A stretch of 64,000 bases of DNA, taken from positions 2,728,001 through 2,792,000 of the forward strand of contig NZ_CP138200.1 in NCBI RefSeq assembly GCF_050859025.1, in the 5' to 3' direction. The position numbers and the translations under genes were made by a program. Below, piece by piece: positions 26,899 to 36,148 of this stretch. The notes beneath the pieces are model-generated. The model ran no database searches. It saw only the letters and a program-made list of their open reading frames with translations, and was not told the origin of the DNA. The first letter of the stretch is position 1, and every line of letters starts with the position of its first letter. Origin of the DNA: Wukongibacter sp050859025. GTDB lineage: Bacteria > Bacillota > Clostridia > Peptostreptococcales > Caminicellaceae.

Positions 26899-27969
26899 AT
26901 GAATAGAGTAATTATTGTAGGAAAAATCATATTTGTAATGGCATTTGCTTTCATATTATTAGGAGTCAGCAGTGAAAGTATGGCAAGTTCTGTAGAAAAA
27001 ATTGATGTATTAGATGAAACAATAAATGAGATGGATAATAAGGACCAAATAGATAAAGTGACAGAGAAGGCTTTATTTTCACATGAGCTGGACAAATCTT
27101 ATAATTTATATGTTGTTAATGATAGTACATATTCAGAATATGAAAATATTTTGATTTTGAAAAAGGTAAATGACAAAATGAAGAAAATCGGAGAATTTAG
27201 ATTTGAACCACAGAAACATTATATTGAAGGTACTGAGATTTATAAAATAAGTAAAATAGCTGTTCAACAATCAAAGCCAAATGATACAGTGGATATATAT
27301 GTTTATAGGGAAGGACAAAACTATGAAGGTTTTGATATTCTTGTATTAGGGAATGAAACAATTGATAAAAAGTGGATTTATAGAAATAAACAAAATCCAA
27401 ACTTGATGTTTGGACATTATGGAGAGTATAAAGATATATTTAATCAACAGAGATCATATATTTATGAAGGGAAAAGGAAGAAGAATCAAAATATCAAGCA
27501 GGACTTGAAAGAAGAAAAGAAATTGATTAATGAGTTTACACAAAGATTAGAAAAGATACAGGGAAGAAAGATTATGTATGGTGATTTTTTGGATGATAAC
27601 CATTATGTATATGTGGTAACAGACCAAATAGATAAACAAAACGAAAAAATACTGATTGTATCCTTAAATGATGGGATGGTAAATCCTCAATTTGAAGGAG
27701 GGGATTTAGCTGGAGATGGTCAACCTATTAAACAAATCCATAAGATTTCTATCAATCGATTGAATAACACCGAGAATCCGAATATCTGTGTATTTAGAAA
27801 GAATGAAGAGTATACAAAGGTACAAATGATTGAAGTTAATAAAAATAAGAATGCAATCCATTATATGGGTTCTTGTAAGCAAGATAATGAAACTGGAGAA
27901 TATATGGGAAATGAAAATTATAAATATGTAATGGATTTTTCATTTCTAAGTGATTATAGTAATGAGTAA
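26899..27969 (+). CDS. secreted protein of unknown function
   Basis: 356 residues behind GGAAAGGGG. A hydrophobic N-terminal segment (about residues 5-23) ends in ESMASS, a plausible signal peptidase site, so the protein is probably exported. The rest is rich in Lys, Asn, Asp and Tyr with repeated short strands (NLYVVNDSTYSEYENILILK and, later, YVYVVTDQIDKQNEKILIV), which suggests two related beta-rich modules at about 60-150 and 220-350. I know no family for it. It stands alone, with a terminator downstream. Confidence 0.65.
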   Translation: MNRVIIVGKIIFVMAFAFILLGVSSESMASSVEKIDVLDETINEMDNKDQIDKVTEKALFSHELDKSYNLYVVNDSTYSEYENILILKKVNDKMKKIGEFRFEPQKHYIEGTEIYKISKIAVQQSKPNDTVDIYVYREGQNYEGFDILVLGNETIDKKWIYRNKQNPNLMFGHYGEYKDIFNQQRSYIYEGKRKKNQNIKQDLKEEKKLINEFTQRLEKIQGRKIMYGDFLDDNHYVYVVTDQIDKQNEKILIVSLNDGMVNPQFEGGDLAGDGQPIKQIHKISINRLNNTENPNICVFRKNEEYTKVQMIEVNKNKNAIHYMGSCKQDNETGEYMGNENYKYVMDFSFLSDYSNE

Positions 27970-28077
27970 TTAGTTTATATTAAGAAACAGAGACTTAGAT
28001 TTTCAAAGGGTAATAAAGAGTTATTATAAAAAGAAAAATCAAATAGAAGTGTAAAACAGATAAATTTGTGTATTTAG

Positions 28078-28111
28078 AAAAGCTTTCAATTAATGATTGG
28101 AAGCTTTTTTT
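28078..28111 (+). terminator. terminator after the secreted protein gene
   Basis: AAAAGCTTTCAAT/ATTGGAAGCTTTTTT hairpin with its T run, 110 bp after the stop. Confidence 0.85.
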
Positions 28112-28236
28112 ATTTAATAAAAGAAGTCTGTTAACAATTATAATCCCTTAAAAGGCAAAACCATATTATGGCTCATATGCATGTTGTAGGTCAAAGCCTT
28201 GTAAATACAAGGTGAATATAAATTATTAAGTTAAGC

Positions 28237-28273
28237 AAAGCTGATAGGATTTTAATAATCTTGTCAGCTTTTT
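28237..28273 (+). terminator. second terminator-like hairpin
   Basis: AAAGCTGA and TCAGCTTTTT arms with GATT/AATC inside. There is no gene between this and the terminator at 28078, so it may be an attenuator of the short ORF that follows or the trace of a lost gene. Confidence 0.5.
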
Positions 28274-28308
28274 GTATGGAAAATTATTAGAGAAGGGAAG
28301 ATTTGAAT

Positions 28309-28419
28309 ATGAGTGTGATTAAATATGTTAAAAGAGATGACTATTATTATCCGAAGATTGATTTTAGTATTAAAGAAAATGTGGAGCTTAGAAACCAAGC
28401 CTCTTTTTATGAAAAATGA
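28309..28419 (+). CDS. 36-codon ORF, possibly a TnpV-like N-terminal remnant
   Basis: ATG 28309 has a good ribosome site (AGAAGGGAAG). The product starts MSVIKYVKRDDYYYPKIDF and ends after 36 residues. The start, with its xGDYYxP-like core, recalls the N-terminus of TnpV proteins of clostridial transposons, but the match is short and from memory. More likely a truncated remnant than a working gene. Confidence 0.35.
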   Translation: MSVIKYVKRDDYYYPKIDFSIKENVELRNQASFYEK

Positions 28420-28519
28420 AGATATATAAGTAGGCTTAAGTACAAGTTAGAATAAGCAACATCAATAATTCTATAATATTTATATTATTAATATAATTTT
28501 AAATATTAAGAAAATTATG

Positions 28520-28548
28520 TTGACGATTAGAAGGGTATCGTGTAAAAT
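28520..28548 (+). promoter_or_regulatory. sigma-A promoter of the frl operon
   Basis: TTGACG (28520-28525), 17-bp spacer, TAAAAT (28543-28548). It points at frlB and abuts the palindrome 28544-28585. Confidence 0.75.
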
Positions 28549-28585
28549 GTTATTAATACGTTATATAACGTATTAATAACATTTT
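28544..28585 (+). promoter_or_regulatory. 42-bp perfect palindrome, candidate FrlR operator
   Basis: The arms start AAAATGTTATTAATACGTTA and are perfectly symmetric about 28564/28565. It overlaps the -10 box and the expected start site, ideal for repression by the GntR-type FrlR at 34365. As RNA it would also fold into a hairpin 20 bp before the frlB ribosome site. Confidence 0.75.
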
Positions 28586-28607
28586 ATTTTTTATAGGAGG
28601 GTTTTTT

Positions 28608-29582
28608 ATGGAAAAGGAACATGCACAACAATTACAGGAAGCAATCAAAGCAGTTGAATCAATCAATGTAAAGAAGTTCTATTTCGTAGCATGTGGGGGC
28701 TCAATGGCATTATTGCAACCAGCGCAATATATATTTGATAGGGAAATAGAAGTTTCAGCTGCAATTTATTCATCAAATGAATTTATTCATCGCTCGCCTA
28801 AAATGTTAGGAAAGGATACTGTTGTAATATTATGCTCACATTCCGGTAATACACCTGAAACAGTAAAAGCTGCAGAATTTGCACGTGAAAAAGGTGCTGT
28901 GACAATAGCCTTTTCTAACGTTTTAGATTCTCCACTTTTGAAAGCCGCTGAATATTCAATTACTTATGATTATGGCAAAGATACTATAGCTTCAGAAGGT
29001 AATAATGGTATGCTGTACCGTCTAGTATTTGGTATACTCAATTCATTGGCACCACAGGATAAACATGCTCGTGCTCTTAAGTGTGTAAATAATCTTCAAA
29101 AGGTATATGATCGTAATAAATCTAATACAGCAGCAGCAGCTTGTGAGTTTGGGAAAAAATATAAGAGAGAGAAGCTTATTTATACACTAGGAAGCGGTGA
29201 ATACTTTGGTGTTGCATATTCCTTTACTAGCTGTTTACTTATGGAAATGCTATGGATAAACTCAAATGCAATTCATTCAGGAGAATATTTCCATGGACCA
29301 TTTGAAATTACTGATTATGACGTTCCATTTATTATAATTAAAGGATTAGGTGAGACAAGACCGCTTGATGAAAGGGCTCATGCATTTTGTCAAAAATTTA
29401 GTGAAAAGATTGTTGTTATTGATGCTGCAACCTTTGATATGGAAGGAATAGATGAAGACCTAAGAGGTTATTTTGGTTGCTTAGTTGCTGGAGTTGTTCT
29501 TCGCCAATATGCTGACCAACTTGCAGAACATACAGGTCATCCTCTATCAGTTCGTCGTTATATGTGGAAAATGGATTATTAA
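28608..29582 (+). CDS. frlB: fructosamine (fructoselysine 6-phosphate) deglycase
   Basis: 324 residues, close to B. subtilis FrlB (about 328). Two SIS domains: the first with CGGSMALLQPAQYIF and SHSGNTPETVKAAEFAREKG, the second around YTLGSGEYFGVAYSF with IHSGEYFHGPFEITD holding the catalytic Glu/His region of this isomerase group. It splits phosphorylated Amadori adducts into glucose 6-phosphate and an amino acid. First gene of an operon whose order frlB-O-N-M-D equals that of B. subtilis, which strengthens the call. The amine substrate range (lysine or other amino acids) is not known. Confidence 0.88.
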   Translation: MEKEHAQQLQEAIKAVESINVKKFYFVACGGSMALLQPAQYIFDREIEVSAAIYSSNEFIHRSPKMLGKDTVVILCSHSGNTPETVKAAEFAREKGAVTIAFSNVLDSPLLKAAEYSITYDYGKDTIASEGNNGMLYRLVFGILNSLAPQDKHARALKCVNNLQKVYDRNKSNTAAAACEFGKKYKREKLIYTLGSGEYFGVAYSFTSCLLMEMLWINSNAIHSGEYFHGPFEITDYDVPFIIIKGLGETRPLDERAHAFCQKFSEKIVVIDAATFDMEGIDEDLRGYFGCLVAGVVLRQYADQLAEHTGHPLSVRRYMWKMDY

Positions 29583-29653
29583 ATCGGCTATAGTGAGTAT
29601 AATTTAAAATTAAAAAATAAATTATTATTATATATAGGGTTCATATTACATTA

Positions 29654-29776
29654 ATTTTAATTTGGCTGACAGCTAATTGATTATAAGCGATATTGAAATT
29701 TTAAGGACTATATAAATTTATTCTCTCTAGATTGCTATTTTGATTTTTATTAGCTGTTAGCCTATAAAATTAAAAT
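29654..29776. repeat. large imperfect inverted repeat between frlB and frlO
   Basis: The left arm ATTTTAATTTGGCTGACAGC (continuing TAAT) pairs with a right arm starting ATTAGCTGTTAGCC and ending AAAATTAAAAT, about 70 bp apart. The 375-bp gap otherwise has no gene. It may be a small palindromic element or a structure that separates frlB from transporter mRNA. Confidence 0.5.
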
Positions 29777-29957
29777 AATAACTCTAATATATATGATGAT
29801 TTATAATAATTGCTAGAATCCCTTGATAATCTAACATTAAACTATTATTATGTTATTTACTTGTTTGATATCTAAAAAAATCTAAGATCAGTTTGAAAAT
29901 TGAATTTAAATTTAGTGTAAATTAATTCTGCATATAGTAGAAAGGGAGGAATAAATT

Positions 29958-31253
29958 ATGAAACGTGTGTTGACACTAGTTTTAAGTCTTGTGATGTTAG
30001 TATCATTGACAGCTTGTGGAGGAGGTTCTGACAATCAAACTGATCAAGCAGGCAAAAGTGATGAAGATGTAACTGTAATCAACTTTTTTCACCGCTGGCC
30101 TAATGAACCAAGAAATACATTTTTTAATGAGCTAGTTGCAGAGTTTGAAAAGCAACATCCTAATGTTAAGATTAAAGTGGATAAAGTACTCAATGATCCA
30201 TATAAGGAAAAACTTCGTGTTCTCGTATCATCAGATGATCTTCCTGATGTATTTGTGTCTTGGTCAGATTCATTTGCTGAAAATATTGTATCATCTGGAA
30301 AGGTAAAAGTAATCGATGACCTTTACAAAGAAGATCCAGAGTGGGCTAGCAATATTATGGAATCTCAAATAAAGCCATTTCAATTTGATGGTAAAACTTA
30401 TGGTGCACCACTTACAATAGATGGTAAGGCATTTTTCTATAATAAGGATATATTTAAGGAAAATAACTTAGAGGTTCCTACTACATTTGAAGAACTAGTA
30501 GATGTTCTTGCCAAGTTAAAAGCAAATGGATATGAGAGTCCAATTATTGAAGGATTATCAGATGCGTGGGCAATATCTCACTATTTAGGAACAATGAACC
30601 AACGTATGCTTGATCCAGATGTTATTAATAAAGATTATAATCCTGCAACAGGAGAATTTACTGATCCGGCATATGTCAAGGTTTTAGAGAAATTTAAAAT
30701 ATTGACAGATTATATGGGTACAGTTGCTACAGCTATAGATCATGAGACTGCACGTAATATGTTTGCTTCCGGTGAGGTTCCAATTGTGTATATGCAATTT
30801 GCTGAAATAAAGATGGTTGAAGATGCTGGAGATATAAATTTTGGATTCTTTGATTTTCCTAAATTTGCCGAAGGAAAAGGAAATCCTACAGCACTTACAG
30901 GAGCACCAGAAGGTTTTATGCTTGGCATAAATGCTCCAAAAGAAGCGGAAGAGTTTTTCAAATTCATTATTTCAAAAGAAAACGCTTTCAGATTTACAAA
31001 GGAATGTGGGCAATTTACAGCACTTAAAGGAGCAGTTACGGAAGAAAATACGACAAAACAGAGCCTAGAAGCTTATGATGTAATTATGAAAGCATCTGCA
31101 ACTGCACCTTGGTTTGATAATGCTGTAAACATTAGAATTGCTGATGTTTTCATGCGAGGAGGACAATCTTTAGCAATCGGAGAAATGACTCCTGAAGAAA
31201 TAATGGAAAAGGTCCAGTTGGAAGCTACCAAACTGCGTGAAGCTAATAATTAA
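29958..31253 (+). CDS. frlO: Amadori-product ABC transporter substrate-binding lipoprotein
   Basis: 431 residues with lipobox LTAC (Cys about residue 20) and a Gly/Ser/Asp linker. Family 1 extracellular solute-binding fold with INFFHRWPNEPRNTFFNELV at the start of the mature domain and YGAPLTIDGKAFFYNKDIF, typical of sugar-binding proteins. Position between frlB and two MalFG-type permease genes matches FrlO. A GC-rich stem follows directly and probably protects this transcript. Confidence 0.87.
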   Translation: MKRVLTLVLSLVMLVSLTACGGGSDNQTDQAGKSDEDVTVINFFHRWPNEPRNTFFNELVAEFEKQHPNVKIKVDKVLNDPYKEKLRVLVSSDDLPDVFVSWSDSFAENIVSSGKVKVIDDLYKEDPEWASNIMESQIKPFQFDGKTYGAPLTIDGKAFFYNKDIFKENNLEVPTTFEELVDVLAKLKANGYESPIIEGLSDAWAISHYLGTMNQRMLDPDVINKDYNPATGEFTDPAYVKVLEKFKILTDYMGTVATAIDHETARNMFASGEVPIVYMQFAEIKMVEDAGDINFGFFDFPKFAEGKGNPTALTGAPEGFMLGINAPKEAEEFFKFIISKENAFRFTKECGQFTALKGAVTEENTTKQSLEAYDVIMKASATAPWFDNAVNIRIADVFMRGGQSLAIGEMTPEEIMEKVQLEATKLREANN

Positions 31254-31277
31254 TTTATTTTAACATTATAGACAAAA

Positions 31278-31293
31278 AGGGGGAGATCCCCCT
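31278..31293 (+). promoter_or_regulatory. GC-rich hairpin between frlO and frlN
   Basis: AGGGGG-AGAT-CCCCCT, 25 bp after frlO and with no T run. Such stems behind binding-protein genes keep the upstream mRNA stable so that the binding protein exceeds the permeases. Confidence 0.7.
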
Positions 31294-31326
31294 CCTCCTA
31301 TTTATTTATACGAGGGAGAGGTAATA

Positions 31327-32214
31327 ATGAAAAAAAATAGAATACAAGTTGCTCAATACCTGTTTATATTACCATGTATTATTTTGCTATTATTGTTTAT
31401 ATATATTCCATTAATTCAAAACTTTATTTATAGTTTCTATGATTTTTCAGTATTTTCTCCAACTAAAACATTTGTTGGACTAAAAAACTTTAAAGCATTG
31501 CTATCTGATAGAGTTATAGTTACTGCCTTAAGTAATAATGTGCGTTATGCCATTATATCAGTTTTATGTCAAGTTTTTATAGGATTAATATTAGCAGCAA
31601 TTTTAGAAGATAAGGTTTTTAGAAAAATTGCTCCTGTTTGTAGAGTTATATATTTTATGCCAGTGGTTATTTCAATATCAGTAATTGCATTGCTATTTAG
31701 TTTTATATATCATCCACAAGTGGGGTTATTAAATAATTTCTTAGAGCTTATAGGATTAGGTAAGCTTGCTAAACCTTGGTTAGGATTATCTAGTACAGCA
31801 CGTTATGCTGTAATTGCAGTATCTCAATGGCAAAGTACAGGCTATATAATGATGTTATTTGTTGTTGCAATTCAAAAAATCCCAAAAGAGTTGTATGAAG
31901 CTGCGCAAATAGATGGAGCTGGTAAAATAAAACGTTTTTTCCATGTTACAGTACCCCAGGTTAAAGAAATGATTTTTGTTACTACCTTAGTTACAGTTAC
32001 TGGAGCATTTTTAGTGTTTAATGAACCTTATATTCTTACTAAAGGTGGAGGACCGGGAACAAGCTCAACTACTCTAGCAGTCCATATGTATCAATCAGGT
32101 TTCTTTAGGGATAATATGGGATATGCTTCTGCTCTAGCTATAATAATATTTGTAATAACTTCATTATTAGCATTAGTGCAAATTTATTCTTTTGGGACAG
32201 GAAAGGAGGACTAA
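31327..32214 (+). CDS. frlN: ABC transporter permease (MalF type)
   Basis: 295 residues with about six membrane segments. The EAA loop that contacts the ATPase reads YEAAQIDGAGKIKRFFHVT. The C-terminal FNEPYILTKGGGPGTSSTTL is typical of MalF/UgpA-like permeases. It lies 4 bp before frlM. No ATPase gene is in the operon, as in B. subtilis frl, where a shared ATPase (MsmX) serves several sugar transporters. Confidence 0.88.
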   Translation: MKKNRIQVAQYLFILPCIILLLLFIYIPLIQNFIYSFYDFSVFSPTKTFVGLKNFKALLSDRVIVTALSNNVRYAIISVLCQVFIGLILAAILEDKVFRKIAPVCRVIYFMPVVISISVIALLFSFIYHPQVGLLNNFLELIGLGKLAKPWLGLSSTARYAVIAVSQWQSTGYIMMLFVVAIQKIPKELYEAAQIDGAGKIKRFFHVTVPQVKEMIFVTTLVTVTGAFLVFNEPYILTKGGGPGTSSTTLAVHMYQSGFFRDNMGYASALAIIIFVITSLLALVQIYSFGTGKED

Positions 32215-32218
32215 TGAA

Positions 32219-33073
32219 ATGAATAAAATTAAAAAGTCTAATTATAACGACAATAAATTGGGTGTAGGTGGAGTTTCAATTTATATTCTTTTATTAATTG
32301 GTATTGTTATAATTATGTATCCTCTTTTTTGGATGGTTATGTCCTCTTTAAAGGGATATAGTGAGATATACAATAGTGTATGGAGTCTTCCTAGTAAATG
32401 GCTTTTTTCAAATTATGTAGAGGCTTGGGAAAAAGGAATATCAAGTTACTTTATCAATAGTTTTATAGTGACGATTTCTACTATTGCTGGTGTGATAATC
32501 ATTGGATCACTATGTGCATATGGTCTTAGTAAATATAAGTCTAAGTGGATAACTGTATCCCTTGTTCTATGTGTTGGTGGGATGATGGTTAATCCTCAAG
32601 TATGCTTAGTACCTCTATATGTCCTTCTTCAGAATATGGGTATTCATAATACACTCTTTGCATTGATTTTACCCTATATAGCATTTAGATTACCTTTATC
32701 AATATTGCTTATAAGGTCGTACTTTCTAGGAATTCCTAAGGCGCTAGAAGAATCAGCAAGGATAGATGGCTGTACAGCCTTTGGTGTCTATTGGAGGATT
32801 TTTATGCCAATATCTAAACCTATTCTTCTTACAACCACAGTTCTTACTGCTTATTATGCATGGAATGAGTTTCTATTTGCCATTATATTTATAGATTCAG
32901 ATAAATATAAAACAATCCCATCTGGTCTTATGAATTTTAGGGATGCCCTTCAAACAGAATGGGGTGTATTATTGGCAGGCATGGCTATTTCAGCTTTGCC
33001 TATGGTTATTATGTTAATAGTTATGCAGAAACATCTTGTGAGGGGAATGGCTGAAGGATCTCTTAAGGGCTAA
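32219..33073 (+). CDS. frlM: ABC transporter permease (MalG type)
   Basis: 284 residues from ATG 32219, placed 10 bp after AAAGGAGG; the longer TTG-started frame would read through that site. Six membrane segments; the EAA loop reads EESARIDGCTAFGVYWRIF. It pairs with FrlN to form the transmembrane channel for glycated amino acids. Confidence 0.87.
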   Translation: MNKIKKSNYNDNKLGVGGVSIYILLLIGIVIIMYPLFWMVMSSLKGYSEIYNSVWSLPSKWLFSNYVEAWEKGISSYFINSFIVTISTIAGVIIIGSLCAYGLSKYKSKWITVSLVLCVGGMMVNPQVCLVPLYVLLQNMGIHNTLFALILPYIAFRLPLSILLIRSYFLGIPKALEESARIDGCTAFGVYWRIFMPISKPILLTTTVLTAYYAWNEFLFAIIFIDSDKYKTIPSGLMNFRDALQTEWGVLLAGMAISALPMVIMLIVMQKHLVRGMAEGSLKG

Positions 33074-33181
33074 TATTATAGTATTATCAGAAGCTTTAAG
33101 AAAATATCAAATTGAGAAAAATATTTTCTAAGGAAAATAGATTAGTTAAATAAAGGTCAATTGTTTTAGGGGGGAAAAAAT

Positions 33182-34012
33182 TTGAAAATAATTGCTATAG
33201 GAGATAATGTAACTGATTGTTATTTAGATCAGAAGGTATATTATCCAGGTGGAAATTGTGTGAATGTTGCAGTTAATTGTAAACGTAATGGAGCCGACAA
33301 GTGTGCCTATATTGGTATATTCGGCAATGATGAAAAAGCTGATCATATAAGATGGGCATTGGATCAGGAGGGAATATCATATAATTGTTCTCGATTTATG
33401 ATTGGCATAAGTGGGCAGCCTCGAGTAAACCTTACATCAGAAGGTGACAGGGTATTTGTCGGGGGACCAAAGAATACGGTACAACATATTGTTAGACTGC
33501 GTTTGACTAAAGAGGATTTAGAGTACATTTCCCAGTTTGATTTATGCCATACGAGCTGTTATTCAAGCATAGAGATGGAATTGGCTGAGATTAAAAAGCA
33601 CTGTAGTATTTCCTTTGATTTTTCTGAGAATAAGGAAGAGACGTATTTAAATACAGTATGTCCACATATAAAGTTTGCTTTTTTCTCTGGGTCAAGTTTA
33701 AACCTATATGATATAGAAAAGCTTATACAAACCTGTCATTCTTTAGGTACGGAGATTGTTGGAGTAACCCGTGGTTCAAAAGGAGCTTTGTTTTCTAAGA
33801 ATGGAGAGATATTTAAACAGGATGTAAAACCAACTGAGGTTGTTGATACCATGGGTGCAGGAGACAGCTTTATTGCCGGTTTTTTAACACATTATACAAA
33901 GAACAAAAATATGAAAGAGGCATTAGACTTTGCAGCTATATGTGCATCCAAAACATGTTCTATTGATGGAGCCTTTGGATATCCCCATGTATTTAACGAA
34001 GACAGCATGTAG
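33182..34012 (+). CDS. frlD: fructoselysine 6-kinase (PfkB family)
   Basis: 276 residues from TTG 33182 behind TAGGGGGGAAA. PfkB features: N-terminal IGDNVTDCYL with YYPGGNCVNVAVN, and the C-terminal signature DTMGAGDSFIAGF with the catalytic Asp. It phosphorylates the imported Amadori product before FrlB cleaves it. Last gene of the operon; a terminator follows. Confidence 0.9.
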   Translation: MKIIAIGDNVTDCYLDQKVYYPGGNCVNVAVNCKRNGADKCAYIGIFGNDEKADHIRWALDQEGISYNCSRFMIGISGQPRVNLTSEGDRVFVGGPKNTVQHIVRLRLTKEDLEYISQFDLCHTSCYSSIEMELAEIKKHCSISFDFSENKEETYLNTVCPHIKFAFFSGSSLNLYDIEKLIQTCHSLGTEIVGVTRGSKGALFSKNGEIFKQDVKPTEVVDTMGAGDSFIAGFLTHYTKNKNMKEALDFAAICASKTCSIDGAFGYPHVFNEDSM

Positions 34013-34067
34013 AGACTAAATAAAGTAATCTTTGAAATATATGAATTGAAAGAAGAAAGTAAATACT

Positions 34068-34117
34068 AGTGCATAGGTCTCTCTACCTTTTATGGGGGAG
34101 ATGTAAGCACTATTTTT
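34068..34117 (+). terminator. terminator of the frl operon
   Basis: AGTGC/GCACT outer stem with TCTC/GGGAGA pairing inside, then TATTTTT. The remainder of 34013-34364 is AT-rich with nothing else recognised. Confidence 0.65.
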
Positions 34118-34364
34118 ATGTATAAATGAAAATTTGACAATATCTTGACGAATATATATAATCAATCTTAAAAAGGGCAGATTCAACGAGTTAGTAAAGA
34201 TTTTTAGACTGAATCTAAGAAATCGCAAATTTTAAGCTATATGTTTAAAAGGTGATATTAACAACGATATTCACTTAGGATTAAAGCAGTATAAATATAT
34301 AATAGCTATAGGTAAAGTTTATTGGGGATATACTTATATAAATAAAGCAAAAGGGGTTGGATGT

Positions 34365-35114
34365 ATGTTAGAATCTTCTAGTTCAATAGCTCTATATGAA
34401 CAATTAAAAATTATAATTAGAAACAACATTGTCAATAAGGTTTATAAGGTGGGAGAACAGCTACCAAATGAAACTGAATTAGGCAGAATATATGGAGTTA
34501 GTAGAATAACTGTACGCAGGGCACTAAAAGAGTTGGCAGAAGAAGGTTTATTAGAAATCAGACAGGGGAAAGGGACTTTTATAAAGCAATCAAAGCTAAA
34601 CTTGAAAATTATGGATTTAGGAGGGTTTAATAATGCCCTGACGGACGCCGAACATTTTATTAATATAAAAATTTTAGAGAAAAAGATAATTAAAGCAACT
34701 GATGAGATTGCTGAGGCTTTTGAATTGCCCGTTGGATTTGAAGTTGTGAAGCTGAAACGCTTAATTATAGATGATGGTGAACCACTAAGTATTGATATAG
34801 CCTATTTTCCTACAGATATTTTTCCCGGTATATTTGAAAAAATAGTTGATAATATCTCTACTTTTAATATTATGAAAAAGGAATATGGCGTTGTGATGTC
34901 AAAAGTGTATAAAGAATTTAGTGTTATTTTAGCACAAAAGGAATTTAGTGAACTCTTAAATTGTAGTCCTACTCAACCGTTATTTTCAGTAAGAAAAATT
35001 ATTTGTAATTTAGAAAAAAAGCCTATCCACTTTTCTAAATACTATATATTATCCAGTCGAGTAAAGTATATTATTAATGTAGAAAATTCCTCAGATATAG
35101 AGAGTTCCAAGTAA
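34365..35114 (+). CDS. frlR: GntR/HutC family repressor of the frl operon
   Basis: 249 residues. N-terminal winged helix (about 10-75; ETELGRIYGVSRITVRRALK is the recognition segment) and a C-terminal UTRA ligand domain (about 95-240). It matches FrlR (YurK), which senses phosphorylated Amadori intermediates. Its likely operator is the 42-bp palindrome before frlB. The last few codons and the stop lie inside the 96-bp palindromic repeat at 35101, so insertion of that element redefined the C-terminus (IESSK). Confidence 0.85.
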   Translation: MLESSSSIALYEQLKIIIRNNIVNKVYKVGEQLPNETELGRIYGVSRITVRRALKELAEEGLLEIRQGKGTFIKQSKLNLKIMDLGGFNNALTDAEHFINIKILEKKIIKATDEIAEAFELPVGFEVVKLKRLIIDDGEPLSIDIAYFPTDIFPGIFEKIVDNISTFNIMKKEYGVVMSKVYKEFSVILAQKEFSELLNCSPTQPLFSVRKIICNLEKKPIHFSKYYILSSRVKYIINVENSSDIESSK

Positions 35115-35196
35115 ATCTTAATTTATACATATCAGAATATCTGATGAATCTTAGGATTTTTGATGTGTATAAATTAAAGTTTTGACTGGAATCTCT
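35101..35196. repeat. 96-bp dispersed palindromic repeat (copy C)
   Basis: Full-length copy, starting AGAGTTCCAAGTAAATCTTA and ending GACTGGAATCTCT, the two arms being near-perfect complements. Same length as copy B. ATAG flanks both ends, a possible short target duplication. It supplies the stop codon of frlR. Confidence 0.8.
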
Positions 35197-35200
35197 ATAG

Positions 35201-35230
35201 AGAGTTCCAAGTAAGTCTTAATTTATACAC
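35201..35230 (+). repeat. half copy of the same repeat, directly behind copy C
   Basis: AGAGTTCCAAGTAAGTCTTA followed by ATTTATACAC repeats the first arm of copy C and then diverges. This is a partial tandem, perhaps from a second insertion or slippage. Confidence 0.65.
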
Positions 35231-35321
35231 TTTACTTTTGCAATTTAAGAAGCAATACTAAAAATACAGGAACAAGGCTGATAAGCAACAGGGGTATAGA
35301 TATCTCCTACAATAAAGTTAG

Positions 35322-35624
35322 AATTTACTACACCGTGAGACAAAGATATTTATTATATTCTGTATAATACAGTTTGTATTTACAACTAGTCTTAATGTAT
35401 ATGCTGAATGGATTAAGAAAAATGAAGACGGGTTATTGTCAGTAGAGTTTATAGGTAGGGAAATTAGATATTCCTTTAGTGCAAATGACCAAGAAGTAAC
35501 TGAGCTAAAAGGTAAAATAAAACTAAAAAATCATAGCAACAAGAAAAGAGAATTCTATCTTGCCATTGATAATCCTACTGACAATATAAAATCAAAATTT
35601 TTTGTACTCATATTAGGTAATTAA
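35322..35624 (+). pseudogene. remnant of a small secreted protein
   Basis: An open frame without a usable start (the codon frame opens after TAG 35319) encodes a signal-peptide-like stretch IFIIFCIIQFVFTTSLNVYA and then about 75 residues (SVEFIGREIRYSFSANDQEV ... KFFVLILGN). The missing start and AT-rich damaged upstream region suggest a pseudogene. A shorter start at TTG 35436 would leave out the signal. No family recognised. Confidence 0.4.
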
Positions 35625-35731
35625 TGTAGCATAAAAGATTGTAGCATCTCCAATCTTAAGGGGCTAAAATACTCTTTGTATAAGGATATCAGGATTATTA
35701 TTAGTGGTGCCTAGAATTAGTAATCCAAATA

Positions 35732-35935
35732 TTATAAGTAATATGTATTTAATTCATATAGCTTATTTTCAGTCATTAACTTTCTCCTTTCAAGTCCATT
35801 AGTTTCAATATTTAAATTTATCTTACAATCTGTAATGATATTTTCAAATAGTTCTTTTCTCTATTGTAGGTATCCTTTTGATTTCATCTTAATAATTTCC
35901 TGAATTTTAGATGTATAAATTTGAAAATCTGTTTT
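35732..35935 (-). pseudogene. fragment of an unrecognised gene
   Basis: On the minus strand a frame reads KTDFQIYTSKIQEIIKMKSK, then an in-frame TAG, then RKELFENIITDCKINLNIET and on to a TAA at 35732. Protein-like composition across the stop suggests a decayed gene. The rest of 35625-36051 shows no other feature. Confidence 0.3.
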
Positions 35936-36051
35936 TAACCTAATAAGAAGAAGGTAATAAAATTATAAAAGCCTGATTCTCGTGGGCTCCCCTGTGATTT
36001 CTTACAGTTTTTCCTAAAAACAAGTTATGCATTTAAATATAAAAATTAGCA

Positions 36052-36080
36052 TTGACAAAATATTGTAAATAAAATATTAT
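36052..36080 (+). promoter_or_regulatory. promoter of the ROK repressor gene
   Basis: TTGACA (36052-36057), 17-bp spacer, TATTAT (36075-36080), 69 bp before the start codon. AT-rich symmetric sequence follows, which could carry an operator for autoregulation. Confidence 0.65.
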
Positions 36081-36148
36081 AATTAAATAAATTGATAAAT
36101 AAATTCAATTAACAATAAAGGAAAGGATAGAAGTAAAAAGGAGGAGAA

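Noticed and set aside
28608..29582. Glucosamine-6-phosphate synthase isomerase domain (GlmS-like)
   Set aside because: Two SIS domains occur in both, but there is no glutaminase domain and the gene order frlB-O-N-M-D with frlR is that of fructoselysine operons.
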